Source of the DNA: Ardenticatenales bacterium
GTDB taxonomy: Bacteria > Chloroflexota > Anaerolineae > Promineifilales > Promineifilaceae
Length of the DNA stretch: 64,000 nt
NCBI GenBank assembly: GCA_020634575.1
Contig: JACKBM010000003.1
Coordinates: 1 to 64,000 of the forward strand
Direction: 5' to 3'
Shown: in pieces, positions 8,972-18,703 of the stretch
How the letters are laid out: every line of letters begins with the position of its first letter
Position numbering within the stretch: the stretch's first letter is position 1
Translations under genes and position numbers: made by a program
Notes under the pieces: generated by a model
Seen by the model: only the letters and a program-made list of their open reading frames with translations
Database searches by the model: none
Told to the model about the DNA's origin: nothing

Positions 8972-9286
8972 ATGACGGACGGCGCCATCGACTTCCCCAT
9001 GCCCTGGGCGACGAATGGGGCGATGAGCTATGTGGGGACGCCGGCCGATTACGAGGCGGCTCTGGCGGCGGCGGGCTTTGATGTTTTGGCGGTTAACAAC
9101 CGGCAGCCGGAAGCGCTGGTTGCCTTTGACCAGCAGAGCGCTCAGAACCAGGCCAATGGCGGCCCACCCCCGCTGGGGCTGCACGTGCTGGTCGGTGAGA
9201 CAACCGTGCCCAAGTTCCGCAACATGGTGGCCGGGGTGCGCGCGGGCGTGATCGCCCCGGTGGAGATCGTGGCTGCAGTGGGGTAG
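8972..9286 (+). pseudogene. SAM-dependent methyltransferase, C-terminal part
   Basis: In frame with the part before it and separated by one TAG codon. It reads MTDGAIDFPMPWAT, then a Y-V-G-T-P-A-D-Y-EAALAAAGF segment, the usual late helix and strand of UbiE-like methyltransferases, and a C-terminal helix (FRNMVAGVRAGVIAPVEIVA). Whole length with the N-terminal part is about 275 residues, normal for the family. Whether the stop is real, or a sequence error in this poor stretch, cannot be decided here. Confidence 0.7.
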
Positions 9287-9419
9287 GAAGCACAATCGGC
9301 ACCAGCATGGCTACTAGATTGGACCCGCCTGGAATATAATATCTGCGTTTTCCAGAAAATCAGGATGTTATAGTCATTGCCAATCACGCCAGAGCCAACG
9401 CGCTCAAGGATGGTGGCCG

Positions 9420-10448
9420 ATGCGGGTTTTTCTTACGGGCGGGACCGGTTTTATTGGCCAACCATTAACAGCGGCGTTGTTGGCGCACGGCTGGGAGGTG
9501 ACAGCGCTGGTGCGCCGGCCCGGCAGCAAGCAAGCAGCCAGGCTCCAGGCCATGGGCGCCCACTGCCTGCCCGGCGATGTGACCGACCGCGAATCGATGC
9601 GGGCCGGCATGGCCGGGGCGGATGTCGTCATCCACAATGCGGCCTGGTATGAGATAGGCATCAGCCGGGCACAGCAGGCGCTGATGCAGGCGATCAACGT
9701 CGGCGGGACGGAGCATGTGTTGGGGTTGGCGCTGGAGCTGCAAATCCCGCGCGTGGTTTACATCTCGTCGACCACCTATTATGGTGATACCGGGCCTGAA
9801 GCGCGCGATGAGCGTTTTCAGCGCCAGAGCCCCATCCAAATTTTTTATGAGCGAACCAAGGTTGAAGCGCATGAGGTCGCGCAGGCTTATCAGGCGCGTG
9901 GCCTGCCACTGATCACCATTTCTCCGGCGCATGTGATCGGGCCGAACGACCATTCCCCATACGGTTATTTTCTGCGGCTTTACCTCAACGGGGTGATGAC
10001 CCCCTTCGCCTGGGCGCCCGAGGCGGTCCACAGCCCGGTGCATGTGGCGGATGTGGCTGAAGGCATTGTCCTGGCGGTTGAGAAAGGGCGGTCCGGCGAA
10101 CAGTATGTTTTGTCCGGTGATGCGATAACGATTCGCGAGACGATGGATTTGTGGGCGACGCAGCCGGGCGGGCTCAAAGTGCGCTTTTACCTGCCTTTGT
10201 GGCTGGCGGGGTTGCTAAACGCGCCCATCGGCCCGCTGCTACGCGCCCTGGGCATGCCCCCTTTTACGTCACGGGAAACCGTGACCGCCACCAGCGTTTG
10301 CTCATCTCAACTTAACAGCGCCAAAGCGCAGCGGAGCTCGAGGCATTACCAGCCAACCCGGAGAGCTGGCTGGCGTTATCGCCGAAGAGCGCCGCATAGC
10401 GGAGCGGAAGCGCGAGGGTTGCTGGCGCTGCTAAAACCGGCCGAATAA
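9420..10448 (+). CDS. NAD-dependent epimerase/dehydratase (disturbed C-terminus)
   Basis: An extended short-chain dehydrogenase fold. The N-terminal TGGTGFIGQPL is the TGxxGFxG nucleotide-binding loop; GDVTDRESM and VIHNAAWYEIG follow, with Ser in VVYISSTTYYGD and the relaxed YERTK (Y-x-x-x-K) active site. Substrate probably a nucleotide-sugar or related hydroxy compound; similar proteins are often called dihydroflavonol-4-reductase-like. After about residue 300 the frame gives an unlikely Arg-rich sequence, while neighbouring frames give IAEERRIAERKREG. Two compensating single-base indels between about 10350 and 10425 are therefore suspected. Confidence 0.75.
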   Translation: MRVFLTGGTGFIGQPLTAALLAHGWEVTALVRRPGSKQAARLQAMGAHCLPGDVTDRESMRAGMAGADVVIHNAAWYEIGISRAQQALMQAINVGGTEHVLGLALELQIPRVVYISSTTYYGDTGPEARDERFQRQSPIQIFYERTKVEAHEVAQAYQARGLPLITISPAHVIGPNDHSPYGYFLRLYLNGVMTPFAWAPEAVHSPVHVADVAEGIVLAVEKGRSGEQYVLSGDAITIRETMDLWATQPGGLKVRFYLPLWLAGLLNAPIGPLLRALGMPPFTSRETVTATSVCSSQLNSAKAQRSSRHYQPTRRAGWRYRRRAPHSGAEARGLLALLKPAE

Positions 10449-10558
10449 GCGCCAACTGCCATTTGGGAGCGCCCCGGCGATCCGCATCATCGGCCTGATG
10501 TTTGCTGCGCCTCTGTCTGCCGTGCCTGAACCGGCATTGGCCTGCTACGCATAGCGTT

Positions 10559-10578
10559 GCCGGTTGTTGGCAACCGGC
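10559..10578. other. Short perfect hairpin
   Basis: Arms GCCGGTTG and CAACCGGC with a TTGG loop, overlapping one copy of the ACCGGCCGGT decamer (10573-10582). It lies between the epimerase and the broken permease genes. There is no T-run after it, so a terminator role is uncertain. Confidence 0.45.
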
Positions 10579-10594
10579 CGGTCGCCCCGAGGTA

Positions 10595-11467
10595 ACCGGT
10601 GCGAGGCTACCGGCGCCAGCTCACCTTCCTCCTGCTTCCCTTCCTGCTGGGCACGCTGTGCTGACGCTTATCCCGGCGCTGCCACCGTGGGGCCAGCCTT
10701 CACCGAATACAACACCATCGCCGCCCCCACCCGGAACGGGCTGGCTAACTTCCCGGCTGCTCGCTTCACCCCTGGTCCGGACCTCACTTACAGCTCACTT
10801 ATTTACTGGCGCTGGCGGTGCCGCTGCGGCTGCTGGCGGCGCTGGTCCCGGCGCTGTTGCTGCAAAGCGAGCGCGCCCCTTTGCCCTTCCGGGCCAGCGT
10901 TTATCTGCTGACGGTTATCCCTGAGGCCGCCTATGCGCTGATCTGGCTCTGGATCTTCAACCCGCTTTATGGCCCTTTGAACCTGATCCTGGGCGCGTTG
11001 GAGTGACGCCGCCCGCCTGGCTGGTCAACCCGACGACGGCGCGGCTCGCTTTTGTCATCATGTCGCTATTCCAAATTGGCGAGGGCTTTGTCATTATCCT
11101 GGCGGGCTTGCAAACGATCCCGCGTAGCTTTTATGAGGCGGCCCGGGTGGATGGGGCGACGCGTTGGCAGAGTTTCTGGCGCCTCACTCTGCCGCTGATA
11201 ATGCCCTGGCTGCTGCTGCTGACCTTCCGCGACTTGCTGGTCAGCCTGCAAAACACCTTCACGCCCAGCTTTATCATGACCTACGGCGGGCCGTATTACA
11301 CGACGACCTTTATCCCACTGCTGATCTATGAGGTGGCTTTTGATTTTTTTGATTATGGGCTGGCGGCGGCAATATTGTTGCTGGCGTACATTCTGATTGG
11401 TCTGATTATTCTCGGGATTGTTTTTCTGGTGGATTATCGGCGGGGGGAATATGGCTGGGCGGAGTAG
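10595..11467 (+). pseudogene. MalF/UgpA-type sugar ABC transporter permease, frameshifted
   Basis: Pieces in different frames make up one inner-membrane permease: RQLTFLLLPFLLGT near 10605, EYNTIAAPTRNGLANF near 10710, then ASVYLLTVIPEAAYALIWLW, and from about 11003 a long intact part with the EAA loop EAARVDGATRWQSFWRLTLP and YGGPYYTTTFIPLLIYEV. At least three single-base shifts are needed before 11003. The end at 11467 overlaps the next permease start. Substrate class by homology: carbohydrates (CUT1 family). The gene may be intact in the cell if the shifts are errors. Confidence 0.75.
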
Positions 11468-12283
11468 GAGGACCGGCCGGTTTCTCCTGGCCTTCCTGGC
11501 GGCGCTTTTATTCCTGTTGCCGCTCTACCGGGTGCGCTGGTCGCCTCACAGCGTAAGCAGCTGGCCCGCCACCCAGCGACCGGCTGGAGTGGTGGCCAGC
11601 AGCGGCCCATTGGGAGAATTACTGACCGTTTTTACGCTGGTGCCCATGGGGCGCTACATCGGCAATTCGCTGCTAGTGGTGGCGGCGGCGATCCCCATTA
11701 CCCTGGTGACGGCTTCCTGGGCCGGCTGGCGCTGGCCCAACTCGGCGGGAACGCCCGGCGCCGTTACCTGACGCTGACGGTAGGGCTGCTGATCATCCCG
11801 GCGGCCAGCGTCTGGCTGTTTCGCTTCCAGATTTTGCGCTGGCTGGGGCTGTTGAGCAGCCTGTGGGCGCTGATCGCCCTGCTTTTGCGGCCAGCAATCC
11901 GTTGTTTGTGCTGCTTTATTTCTGGTCGTTCCGGCGTATTCCCGGGGAGCTGTTTGAGGCGGCCCGGCTCGATGGCGCTTCGGTCTGGCAAACGTGGTGG
12001 CACTGGCCCTACCCTGACCCGGCCGACGACGGTCGCCGTGACGGTGCTGACCTTCATGATGTACTGGGGCGACTTCATCAGCCCCTGTCCTTTACCTGTA
12101 CGACCTGGGCAGTTACACAGCGCCGGTTGGCCTCCAGCTCATCAACCAGCTCGACGCCACCAACTGGCCGTTGCTGATGGCCGGCGCCGTCGTCATGACC
12201 CTGCCCGCGGCGCTGCTCTTCTGCTCCTGCAGCGCTACTTCCTCGGCCGCCAAACCCTGGCCGAGCTCTTTGGGCGGAATTAG
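11451..12283 (+). pseudogene. MalG-type sugar ABC transporter permease, frameshifted
   Basis: ATG 11451 lies inside the end of the preceding permease. It starts with a hydrophobic segment (FLLAFLAALLFLLPLY) and ends LQRYFLGRQTLAELFG, the usual MalG-type C-terminus, with the stop at 12281-12283. The EAA loop ELFEAARLDGASVWQTWW is clear near 11950. Several single-base shifts break the frame (around 11560, 11750, 11900, 12010 and 12100). It would pair with the MalF-like gene and the lipoprotein that follows. Confidence 0.72.
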
Positions 12284-12327
12284 AAGAGTGGTTAGATACT
12301 GATTTAACACGATCTTTTGAAAAGAGA

Positions 12328-12359
12328 AATCCGTGTTAAATCCGTGTCAATCCGTGGCA
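12328..12359. repeat. Tandem AATCCGTG units
   Basis: Three consecutive units AATCCGTGTT / AATCCGTGTC / AATCCGTGGC, related to the inverted repeat at 8288-8419. It sits 19 bases upstream of the lipoprotein start codon. Confidence 0.6.
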
Positions 12360-12377
12360 AAAACAAAGAGGTTTATC

Positions 12378-13640
12378 ATGAAACGGTGGTTGCTTGCGAG
12401 TGTCATATGCTTGCTGCTTTTGGCCGGTTGTGGCGGGCAAAAGCAGCCGGTGACGTTTATGGTGTTTGGGGATCCGGCGGAGCTGGCGGCTTATGAGGCG
12501 CTGGTTGAGGCGTTTGCGGCGGAGCATCCGGAGGTTGCGGTGCAGCTACAGCACATCCCGGGCCAGGGGGATTACCGGCAGCGGTTGGCGCCAGCTTCGC
12601 CGCCGGGACGCCGCCGGACATCATGCTGCTGAACTATCGCCGCTTTGCCACCTTTGCTGCAGAAGCGGGCTGGCGCCGCTGGGCGACTACCTCGATAGCA
12701 GCGACCAGATCGCGGCGGCCGACTTTTACGCCAATACCCTCGACGCGTTCCGCTGGGATGGGGAGCTATGGTGTATCCCGCAGAACCTCTCCAGCCTGGT
12801 GGTTTACTATAACGCCGACCTGTTCGCGGCGGCGGGCCTGCCGCTGCCGGCTGATGATTGGTATTGGGACGATTTCCTGGCGGCGGCCCGAGCGCTGACG
12901 CTGGACCTGGACGGAGACGGCCGCATCGACCAGTACGGTGCGGGCATTGAGCCGGCGCTTTTCCGGCTGGCACCCTTTGTCTGGCAGCTCGGTGGCGAGA
13001 TCGTCGATGACCCGGCGGCGCCGGGTCGGTTGACGCTGGACGAGCCGGCGGCGCTGGAGGCGTTTCAATGGTTTGTGGACCTGCAGGTGCAAGAAGGGGT
13101 TGTGCCGGACGCGACGGCAGAGGCGGCCGAAACGAGCGAGAGCCGCTTCCTGAACGGGCGCCTGGCGATGTATTTTAATAGCGCCGCGGCGCGCCCACCT
13201 ACCGGACGATCGAGAGTTTGCCTGGGATGGGGCGCCTTTGCCGCAGCAGAAGCTGGCGGCGGGCATCCTCCACGCGGACGGTTATTGCCTGGCAGCGGCG
13301 GCGGCCAACAAGGAAGCGGCCTGGACATTTATTGAATATGCCAACCTGTGGCCGGGCAGCAGATTGTGGCCCGATCCGGCCGGACCGTCCCTCCTGTCCG
13401 CCGTCGCCGAATCTGACTATTTCCTGACCTGAGCCAACTGCCGGCCAACAGCCGCATCTACCTGGACAGTGCCGGTGATTCGCCAGGTGCCGATCATGCG
13501 ACCACTTGATCGCTATCGAAGAGACGGCAACAAGCGAGATCGATGCGCGCCTTCTATGGCCAGGTCACTGTTGCTGAGGCAGCGGCGACTGCGTAGCCGC
13601 GCTGGCCCAGCCCTATTTTGACGAGGCGAACGAACGTTGA
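12378..13640 (+). pseudogene. Sugar ABC transporter substrate-binding lipoprotein, frameshifted
   Basis: ATG 12378 begins MKRWLLASVICLLLLAGC, a lipoprotein signal with lipobox LAGC. The next part, [19 protein letters not shown], is the first strand and helix of CUT1 solute-binding proteins. The middle portion (about 12680-13170) is in one frame and reads [14 protein letters not shown] and FNADLF-like cluster 1 features; near 13280 it has [16 protein letters not shown]. The final frame ends in the FDEANER tail and TGA 13638. At least three shifts are needed (about 12590, 13190, 13430). It completes a MalEFG-type importer; no ATPase gene is adjacent, which is common for CUT1 systems that share MsmX/UgpC-like ATPases. 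Confidence 0.75.
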
Positions 13641-13690
13641 GGACGGTCGGGTTACCACCAACCCGACGGGTCCCCACCAACCTCCTCATC
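13638..13690. repeat. Stop-codon-containing palindromic repeat, third copy
   Basis: The element starts with the TGA of the binding-protein gene (TGAGGACGGT) and ends with ACCTCCTCA, its approximate complement. Between them are two copies of the ACCAACCCGACGGGT-type core in opposite orientation. It belongs to the family at 1811-1868 and 2714-2777. Confidence 0.65.
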
Positions 13691-13805
13691 TTTCGCCCAA
13701 CCCACCAAACTGACATACAATCCCGCCAACCACACGGCTTCAAACCTGACCATAAACCCGTCAGGTATCGATACAGGACCACCCATTTAGTTGAAGGAGT
13801 TCCAC

Positions 13806-14610
13806 ATGCGCTTTGTTAAGGCGATTGTTGGGTCTGGCCTCTTATTGGCAGTGGCGCCATTTGCCCTGGTTTTGGCCCAGGCGCATGGTGTTAGACCGAG
13901 CTGGCGCAGCGCGCCCGGCTTGCAGAATGGGGACGGTGACCCGGGCCATCGGGTTCTCTATGTCAGCGAGCCAGTAACCCCATTTGACGGTAGCTGCGCG
14001 CGATCTCGCCGCTGGCTGATTCTGAACTCACCTGAACCGGGAATTAACCCGCGTCTGTCGCTGAATAACCAGGCCGACCTGACTTTCCGCGTCGCGGGTG
14101 GCCCTGATCCGCTGGTGCCGTTGTAAGTGCTGGCGTGCTCTGTCGACGGCGGTTTCAGCTTTCCTGACTCCTCATCCTCAATTTTGCTGGCGAGGGCGCC
14201 ACTGGCGTGCAGCCGCCAGACAGTTGGCGATGGGCAACCAAACGATTATGTACAGATGGTCAATGACGGTGACGGTACGGCTGTGCGTATTACGACAAGA
14301 GCGGCACGTTGACCACCGGCCCGTTCTTGCTGGACACGCTGGGGCACGGGCAACTGCGCTAATGGGTTTGGCGACCCGGTCGTTCTATGTGGACGACATG
14401 GCGGACCGCTGGCTGTTTACCGAGCTTCGGCCCGGGTAACGATCTGTGTGTCTATGCCTCGCAGACGCCGATCCGTGGCTGGTGCCTTTTCGCCTACAAT
14501 TTGTCCGCCGAACTTCCCTGACTACCCCAAATATGTGTCTGGTCTGATGCTTATTACGTCACTAGCAACGAATCCGGCCCATCGCCGGTTTATGCCCTGA
14601 TCGGACCCAG
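13806..14610 (+). pseudogene. Broken N-terminal part of a large secreted protein
   Basis: ATG 13806 is preceded by GAAGGAG at a good distance and starts a signal peptide (MRFVKAIVGSGLLLAVAPFA, cleavage expected after LAQA). It continues with GHRVLYVSEPVTPFDG and LNNQADLTFRVAGG before stops appear. Frames switch several times up to about 14610, after which one frame continues to 16596. The two parts together would be about 930 residues. No known domain is visible in this part. Confidence 0.6.
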
Positions 14611-16596
14611 ATGCTGGCCGGTAGCCCGGCCACCTTCATCCGCCAGACGGCGCCTGATATGGCCGGCTTCAGCTTCCAGGCGATGACCCCGGCCGATCTG
14701 GACGGCTCAACGCCGCCGCCCGCGAACAGCCCGGCCATCATCATGCGCCATCGGGACGACGAGGCCCATAATGTCGGCAGCAACAATCCCAATGAAGATT
14801 ACCTGGAGATCTGGGAGTTTGATGTCGACTTTGCCACGCCGGGCAATACGACCTTCACGAAGGTGATGGATCTGCCCGTCACGGAGTTCGATTCTGATCT
14901 CTGTGGTTTCTTCACCTTCTCCTGTATCCCCCAGCCATCGGGCGGCACACCGCTGGACCCGCTGCGCGAGGTCATCATGTGGCGTCTGGTTTATCGTAAC
15001 TTCGGCAGCCATGAAGTGCTCCTGGGCAACCTGGCTACTGACGTGACCGGTACGGATCAGGCTGGTGTCCGCTGGTTTGAACTGCGCCGTTCGCCGACTG
15101 ATGGCTCGGGCTGGTCGCTTTATCAGGAAGGAACACTGTCGCTGGATAGTGATAACCGCTGGATGGGCAGCATCGCTATGGACGGGGACGGCAACATCGC
15201 CCTCGGTTACAGCATCAGCTCCAGCGCAACCCAGGCCGGCATCCGCTACGCCGGCCGCCTGGCCAGCGACCCGTTGGGCACGATGCCGCGGGTAGAGGGG
15301 CTGATCATGAACGGCAATGGTGTCCATAGCGGTGAGCGCTGGGGTGACTACGCCGCCATGAGCATTGACCCGGCTGATGATTGTACCTTCTGGTTCACCA
15401 CCGAATACGCCAATGGCAGCACCTGGGCGACCCAGATCGCCAGCTTCAAGCACCCCGAATGTGGCAGCCCCGGCTTCACCCTGACCGCGGACCCGACAAC
15501 GCAGACCATCTGCGCCCCGGCCGATGCGGTCTATGACCTGACCATCGGCTCCATTCAGGGCTTTGCCGATGCGGTGACTTTGAGTGCGTCGGGGAATCCG
15601 GCCGGTACCACGACCAACTTCTCCACCAACCCCGTGACCCCGCCCGGCACCAGTGCGCTGACCATCGGCAACACCGGCGCCGCGACGGCTGGCAGCTACA
15701 GCATCGACGTCGTCGGCATTGCGCCGACCATGACGCTGACAACGACCGTGGGCCTGGATCTGTACGACAGCACGCCCGGCGGCGTGACCCTGACCGCCCC
15801 GGCTGATGGGGCGACGGATGTTAGCTTTGCGCCGGCCTTCAGCTGGAGCGGGGCAACGCAGGGGCAGGAATACGAGCTGGAGATTGCCACAGACAACGGC
15901 TTTGCCAGCATCGTCCACACGGCGACGGTGGCCAGCAATAGCTACGTGATGCCCAGCAATCTGACCGCCAACACCACCTATTATTGGCGGGTAACGCCGG
16001 TCAACATTTGCGGGGCCGGCAGTACCTCGGCGGTCTTCAGCTTCACGGTTAAAGATTCAGAGGCTCTGGCCTGCAACCTGGATGTGGTGACCTTTGCTGA
16101 GGGGATACCGGCCGGTTGGACTGTCGTCGACAACACCGGCGGCAGCGGGATTGTCTGGACCGTTGTCTCGGACAGCGCCTGCGGCATTCCCAACCAGACC
16201 GGCGGCACCGGCGAGGCGGCCTGCGCGGACAGCGACGCGGCCGGCTCCGGCGCCCCGCCCTACGACACCGAACTGGTCACTGACCTGATCGATGTGACCG
16301 GCCAGCACTTCTTGACCCTGAACTTCAATGGCCGCTATCGTGATGTTGGTGCCGGCAATGACACCTTTGGTGTCGACATGTGGGATGGCAGTAGTTGGGT
16401 GAATCTGTTGACCTGGGACAGCAACCATGATGGCCAACCGGTCTCGCTCAATGCGACGGTGGCTGGCCTGTCCTCAACCCAGTTCCGCTTCACCTACTCG
16501 GGCAATGGCTTTGACTGGTATGCCCAGGTGGACGATGTGGCGCTGAGCTGTTCCGCCGGAACGCAAAACTATCTGCCGATCATTACCACGCCATAA
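14611..16596 (+). CDS. Secreted beta-rich protein with fibronectin-like domains (C-terminal part)
   Basis: About 660 residues in one frame, probably the continuation of the signal-peptide fragment at 13806. Residues 1-270 resemble a beta-propeller (WMGSIAMDGDGNIALGYSIS, DYAAMSIDPADDCTFWFT). Next is an Ig-like region (FTLTADPTTQTICAPADAVY), a fibronectin type III-like unit (FSWSGATQGQEYELEIATD with YYWRVTPVNICG), and a jelly-roll-like end with VDMWDGSSWVNLLTW. The protein ends NYLPIITTP, a short tail similar to those of two other secreted proteins here. Similar layouts are seen in extracellular hydrolase-associated or adhesion proteins. The true start is not 14611, where no good ribosome site is seen. 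A perfect palindromic terminator follows. Confidence 0.7.
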   Translation: MLAGSPATFIRQTAPDMAGFSFQAMTPADLDGSTPPPANSPAIIMRHRDDEAHNVGSNNPNEDYLEIWEFDVDFATPGNTTFTKVMDLPVTEFDSDLCGFFTFSCIPQPSGGTPLDPLREVIMWRLVYRNFGSHEVLLGNLATDVTGTDQAGVRWFELRRSPTDGSGWSLYQEGTLSLDSDNRWMGSIAMDGDGNIALGYSISSSATQAGIRYAGRLASDPLGTMPRVEGLIMNGNGVHSGERWGDYAAMSIDPADDCTFWFTTEYANGSTWATQIASFKHPECGSPGFTLTADPTTQTICAPADAVYDLTIGSIQGFADAVTLSASGNPAGTTTNFSTNPVTPPGTSALTIGNTGAATAGSYSIDVVGIAPTMTLTTTVGLDLYDSTPGGVTLTAPADGATDVSFAPAFSWSGATQGQEYELEIATDNGFASIVHTATVASNSYVMPSNLTANTTYYWRVTPVNICGAGSTSAVFSFTVKDSEALACNLDVVTFAEGIPAGWTVVDNTGGSGIVWTVVSDSACGIPNQTGGTGEAACADSDAAGSGAPPYDTELVTDLIDVTGQHFLTLNFNGRYRDVGAGNDTFGVDMWDGSSWVNLLTWDSNHDGQPVSLNATVAGLSSTQFRFTYSGNGFDWYAQVDDVALSCSAGTQNYLPIITTP

Positions 16597-16620
16597 CCCG
16601 TTTACCGGGACAAGACTAAA

Positions 16621-16664
16621 ATGCAAAAAGGGGTGTTGTCAGCTGACAACACCCCTTTTTGCAT
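16621..16664. terminator. Perfect 44-bp palindrome, bidirectional terminator
   Basis: Two 22-bp halves are exact reverse complements. The outer parts contain ATGCAAAAAGGGG and its complement, so a stem rich in GC is flanked by A-runs on the left and T-runs on the right. This works as an intrinsic terminator in both directions, between the secreted protein gene (plus) and the small gene at 16699 (minus). Confidence 0.85.
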
Positions 16665-16698
16665 AAGGAGTACAGACCCAATCGTCGTGGCGGTGATG

Positions 16699-16896
16699 TT
16701 ATTGCTGATTGGACGACTGATTCTTGCTATATTGAGTGAATGAGCCGCTGATGACGGAGAAGCCACCGACCATATTCATCTGCTCCAGCAGGGTTGATAG
16801 GTTTTCGCGTTGCCCACTCAGGGTCAGTGTCAAAATGACATTGCTATTGGCGCCATTGCGTTTTTCGCTGTTGGGCTCATTCTTATGCTTCGACAT
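16699..16896 (-). CDS. Small protein of unknown function, 65 residues
   Basis: Starts MSKHKNEPNSEKRNG with GAGGAA upstream on the minus strand. The N-terminus is polar, the remainder folds plausibly as strand-helix-strand (VILTLTLSGQRENL, STLLEQMNMVGGFSVIS). It converges on the secreted-protein gene with the 44-bp palindrome between them. Codon use looks normal, which together with the ribosome site supports a real gene. I do not recognise the family. Confidence 0.5.
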   Translation of the reverse strand: MSKHKNEPNSEKRNGANSNVILTLTLSGQRENLSTLLEQMNMVGGFSVISGSFTQYSKNQSSNQQ

Positions 16897-17125
16897 CTTG
16901 CTTCCTCGTCTTAGCGCCAATGCTCTCCTCTTCCCATGGCCGAACCCTGTTTCAGGGCCGACGCTTTTAGAAAAGCTGGACGCTACTTCAAGTCCGATTA
17001 CTTACTTAATGTAGCCACAGATTACTGGAAATACAGGAGTGACCACAACAGTATAATGGTCATGATAAGGAGGTACTGGGAGGTACCGGCTGGCTATGAT
17101 TCTGGTTTTTTCCGGTGTAATTTGA

Positions 17126-18294
17126 TTAACTTTTTGGCTGGATTAGGGCTGTTTTGGCTGAGGCGATGGCCAAAGGGTCGCGGGATGCGCGGCCAAAGAG
17201 GTAGAGATTGATGGGGACGAGGCCGAGGGCGATGAGGGTGGCGGCGAGACCGGCCGGATCATATTCAGGCACCACTCCCCAGGCCCACCACAACAGCGGC
17301 GCCAGCACCAGCAAGGCGCTCACACCGAGCAGCCGCAGCTGGTAGGGGAGCAGCCGGCCGTTGTCCGGCACCATCTGGTAATACGCCAGCAGGCGCCAGG
17401 CAGCGCCTGTACCCAGGATGAGCAGGATGGGCCACGCAACCAGCGAAAGTATGTGTCGCCGCCAGCATAACCAGCCCAAACTGCGAAGATTGGCCGCAGA
17501 TCAGGGTGAAAAGTGACCAGCCAATGGCCCCCCGGCTGTGGGCCAACCGGCGCCGGCGCAATGTCAGGATCATCAATTGCGCTGTGCCCAACACGCCGAA
17601 CAAGAGGGAAATTAGTAATACCTCAACCTCCAGCACTTGCCATAGCAGACTTAACTCATACCACTTTGCCTTGTCAGGCGGAAACGCCATGCCGAAGAGA
17701 CCTCAGCCTGTTGCCAGCTCCCATCTGGCTGGCGGCTCCACACCCGGCTGCGCCCATGGCGACGACCGCCGGTAGCCGGCGTCCGGGAAGTTGAAGATCT
17801 CCAGATCCTGGACGCAAAACTGGCGATCACTTCAAAAAGTCGCGCCGTCAATGATCTCCTCCGCGAAACCCTGCCGGCAGCTGATTTTGCAAACTCGATT
17901 TGCCAGCTTTGCCCCCCATCTGCAGAGCGGGCGATCACCGTTTCATACTGATCGTTGCTGTCAAGGTAGCAGATGGCCGGGTTATCAGGCAGGCATTGCA
18001 TCTGCGGCAACGGCTCGACGGTGCACTGCCTTACGGCATCGGGGTCTGGCAACTGATACGGATCAGTCCAGTGAACGCCATCCCTGGAGATGGCTGCAGC
18101 GCTTGCCAGTACCGGAAAGCCGGCAGTGTATGTGGTTGATCAGTGAATAGATGATGATCAGGCTTCCTCGTCACAAGCAGCTTATGGGCATGCGGCGGGA
18201 TGATGTATTCAATCGCCCGCCTGCGGGCACCGCGCAGAGCAGGAACAGGCCGGCGAGGCCAGGCGAGGCGGCGGAAGTGGTGAAGTGGTTTCAT
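17126..18294 (-). pseudogene. Broken membrane protein with BNR/sialidase-like repeats
   Basis: ATG 18294 opens MKPLHHFRRLA and, after a shift, a hydrophobic signal-like stretch (LAGLFLLCAVPAGG). Further pieces show two Asp-box-like units, DGVHWTDPYQLPDPDAV and SADGGQSWQIE, separated by a Cys-rich bit (QCTVEPLPQMQCLPD). The C-terminal part has hydrophobic segments: LLISLLFGVLGTAQLMI and, in another frame, WPILLILGTGAAWRLLAYY and LLVLAPLLWWAWG. At least four single-base shifts break it. The original would be a surface-exposed, membrane-anchored protein. Nothing else was found between 16921 and 17125. Confidence 0.6.
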
Positions 18295-18404
18295 GGCCGA
18301 GATGGGCCGCGCCTGTTCAGGCCGCGGCGTCGCTACATTATACATCGGCGTCAACGCCGTGGATTGAATCACGGGTGCGCTTGGCAAAGGCGGGCGGGCG
18401 CACC

Positions 18405-18422
18405 GACGGGTAGTTACCCGTC
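18405..18422. repeat. Short perfect hairpin with ACCCGTC arms
   Basis: GACGGGTA, two bases, TACCCGTC. The arms resemble the ACCCGTCGGGT core of the stop-codon repeats at 1811 and 2714. It lies in the gene-free 18295-18703 stretch upstream of plsX. Confidence 0.55.
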
Positions 18423-18473
18423 GCCGCCCGCGGCGCGCCTCCGCTGGCGGCCAGTTGCCAACGCGCAAGAAGA

Positions 18474-18560
18474 GACCCGATGGCTTCGGACGGTGTTCAT
18501 GATGAAACATTCGCAGCCATCGGGTCCTCGCTAGATCCTACCATTCGCAGCCATCGGGTC
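18474..18560. repeat. Inverted and direct AGCCATCGGGTC repeats upstream of plsX
   Basis: GACCCGATGGCT at about 18474-18485 is followed by its complement AGCCATCGGGTC at 18515-18526 and again at 18549-18560; a related CAGCCATC is near 18579. The first two can pair into a hairpin, and the second and third are direct repeats with a 34-base period. No gene was found in 18295-18703 besides these repeats. Confidence 0.6.
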
Positions 18561-18703
18561 TCTGCGCAGTCTCACGTCCGCAGCCATCTGCGCGGATCAC
18601 CGCGATTGCTGAAAGGTCACCGTTCTAGTAGAATGCGTGACTTGCTGCGGCTGTTCCTTTTACTGGCGGCCTCCTTAAACCAGCCCGGTAGGTGAAACCT
18701 GTT

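Noticed and set aside
8456..9286. Recoding of TAG (for example as pyrrolysine) in the methyltransferase.
   Set aside because: The gene is not of the methylamine methyltransferase type that uses such recoding, and no Pyl genes are in view.
10442..13640. True pseudogenisation of the whole sugar importer.
   Set aside because: Not fully excluded, but the two homopolymer losses in the essential plsX nearby make sequence error the simpler explanation.
14707..15918. A 403-residue minus-strand open frame opposite the fibronectin-like protein.
   Set aside because: Antisense frame of a GC-rich gene, rich in Gly/Arg, without motifs.
16936..17211. A 91-residue plus-strand open frame between the small gene and the broken membrane protein.
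   Set aside because: No ribosome site, unusual composition, and its second half lies opposite a membrane-protein coding frame.
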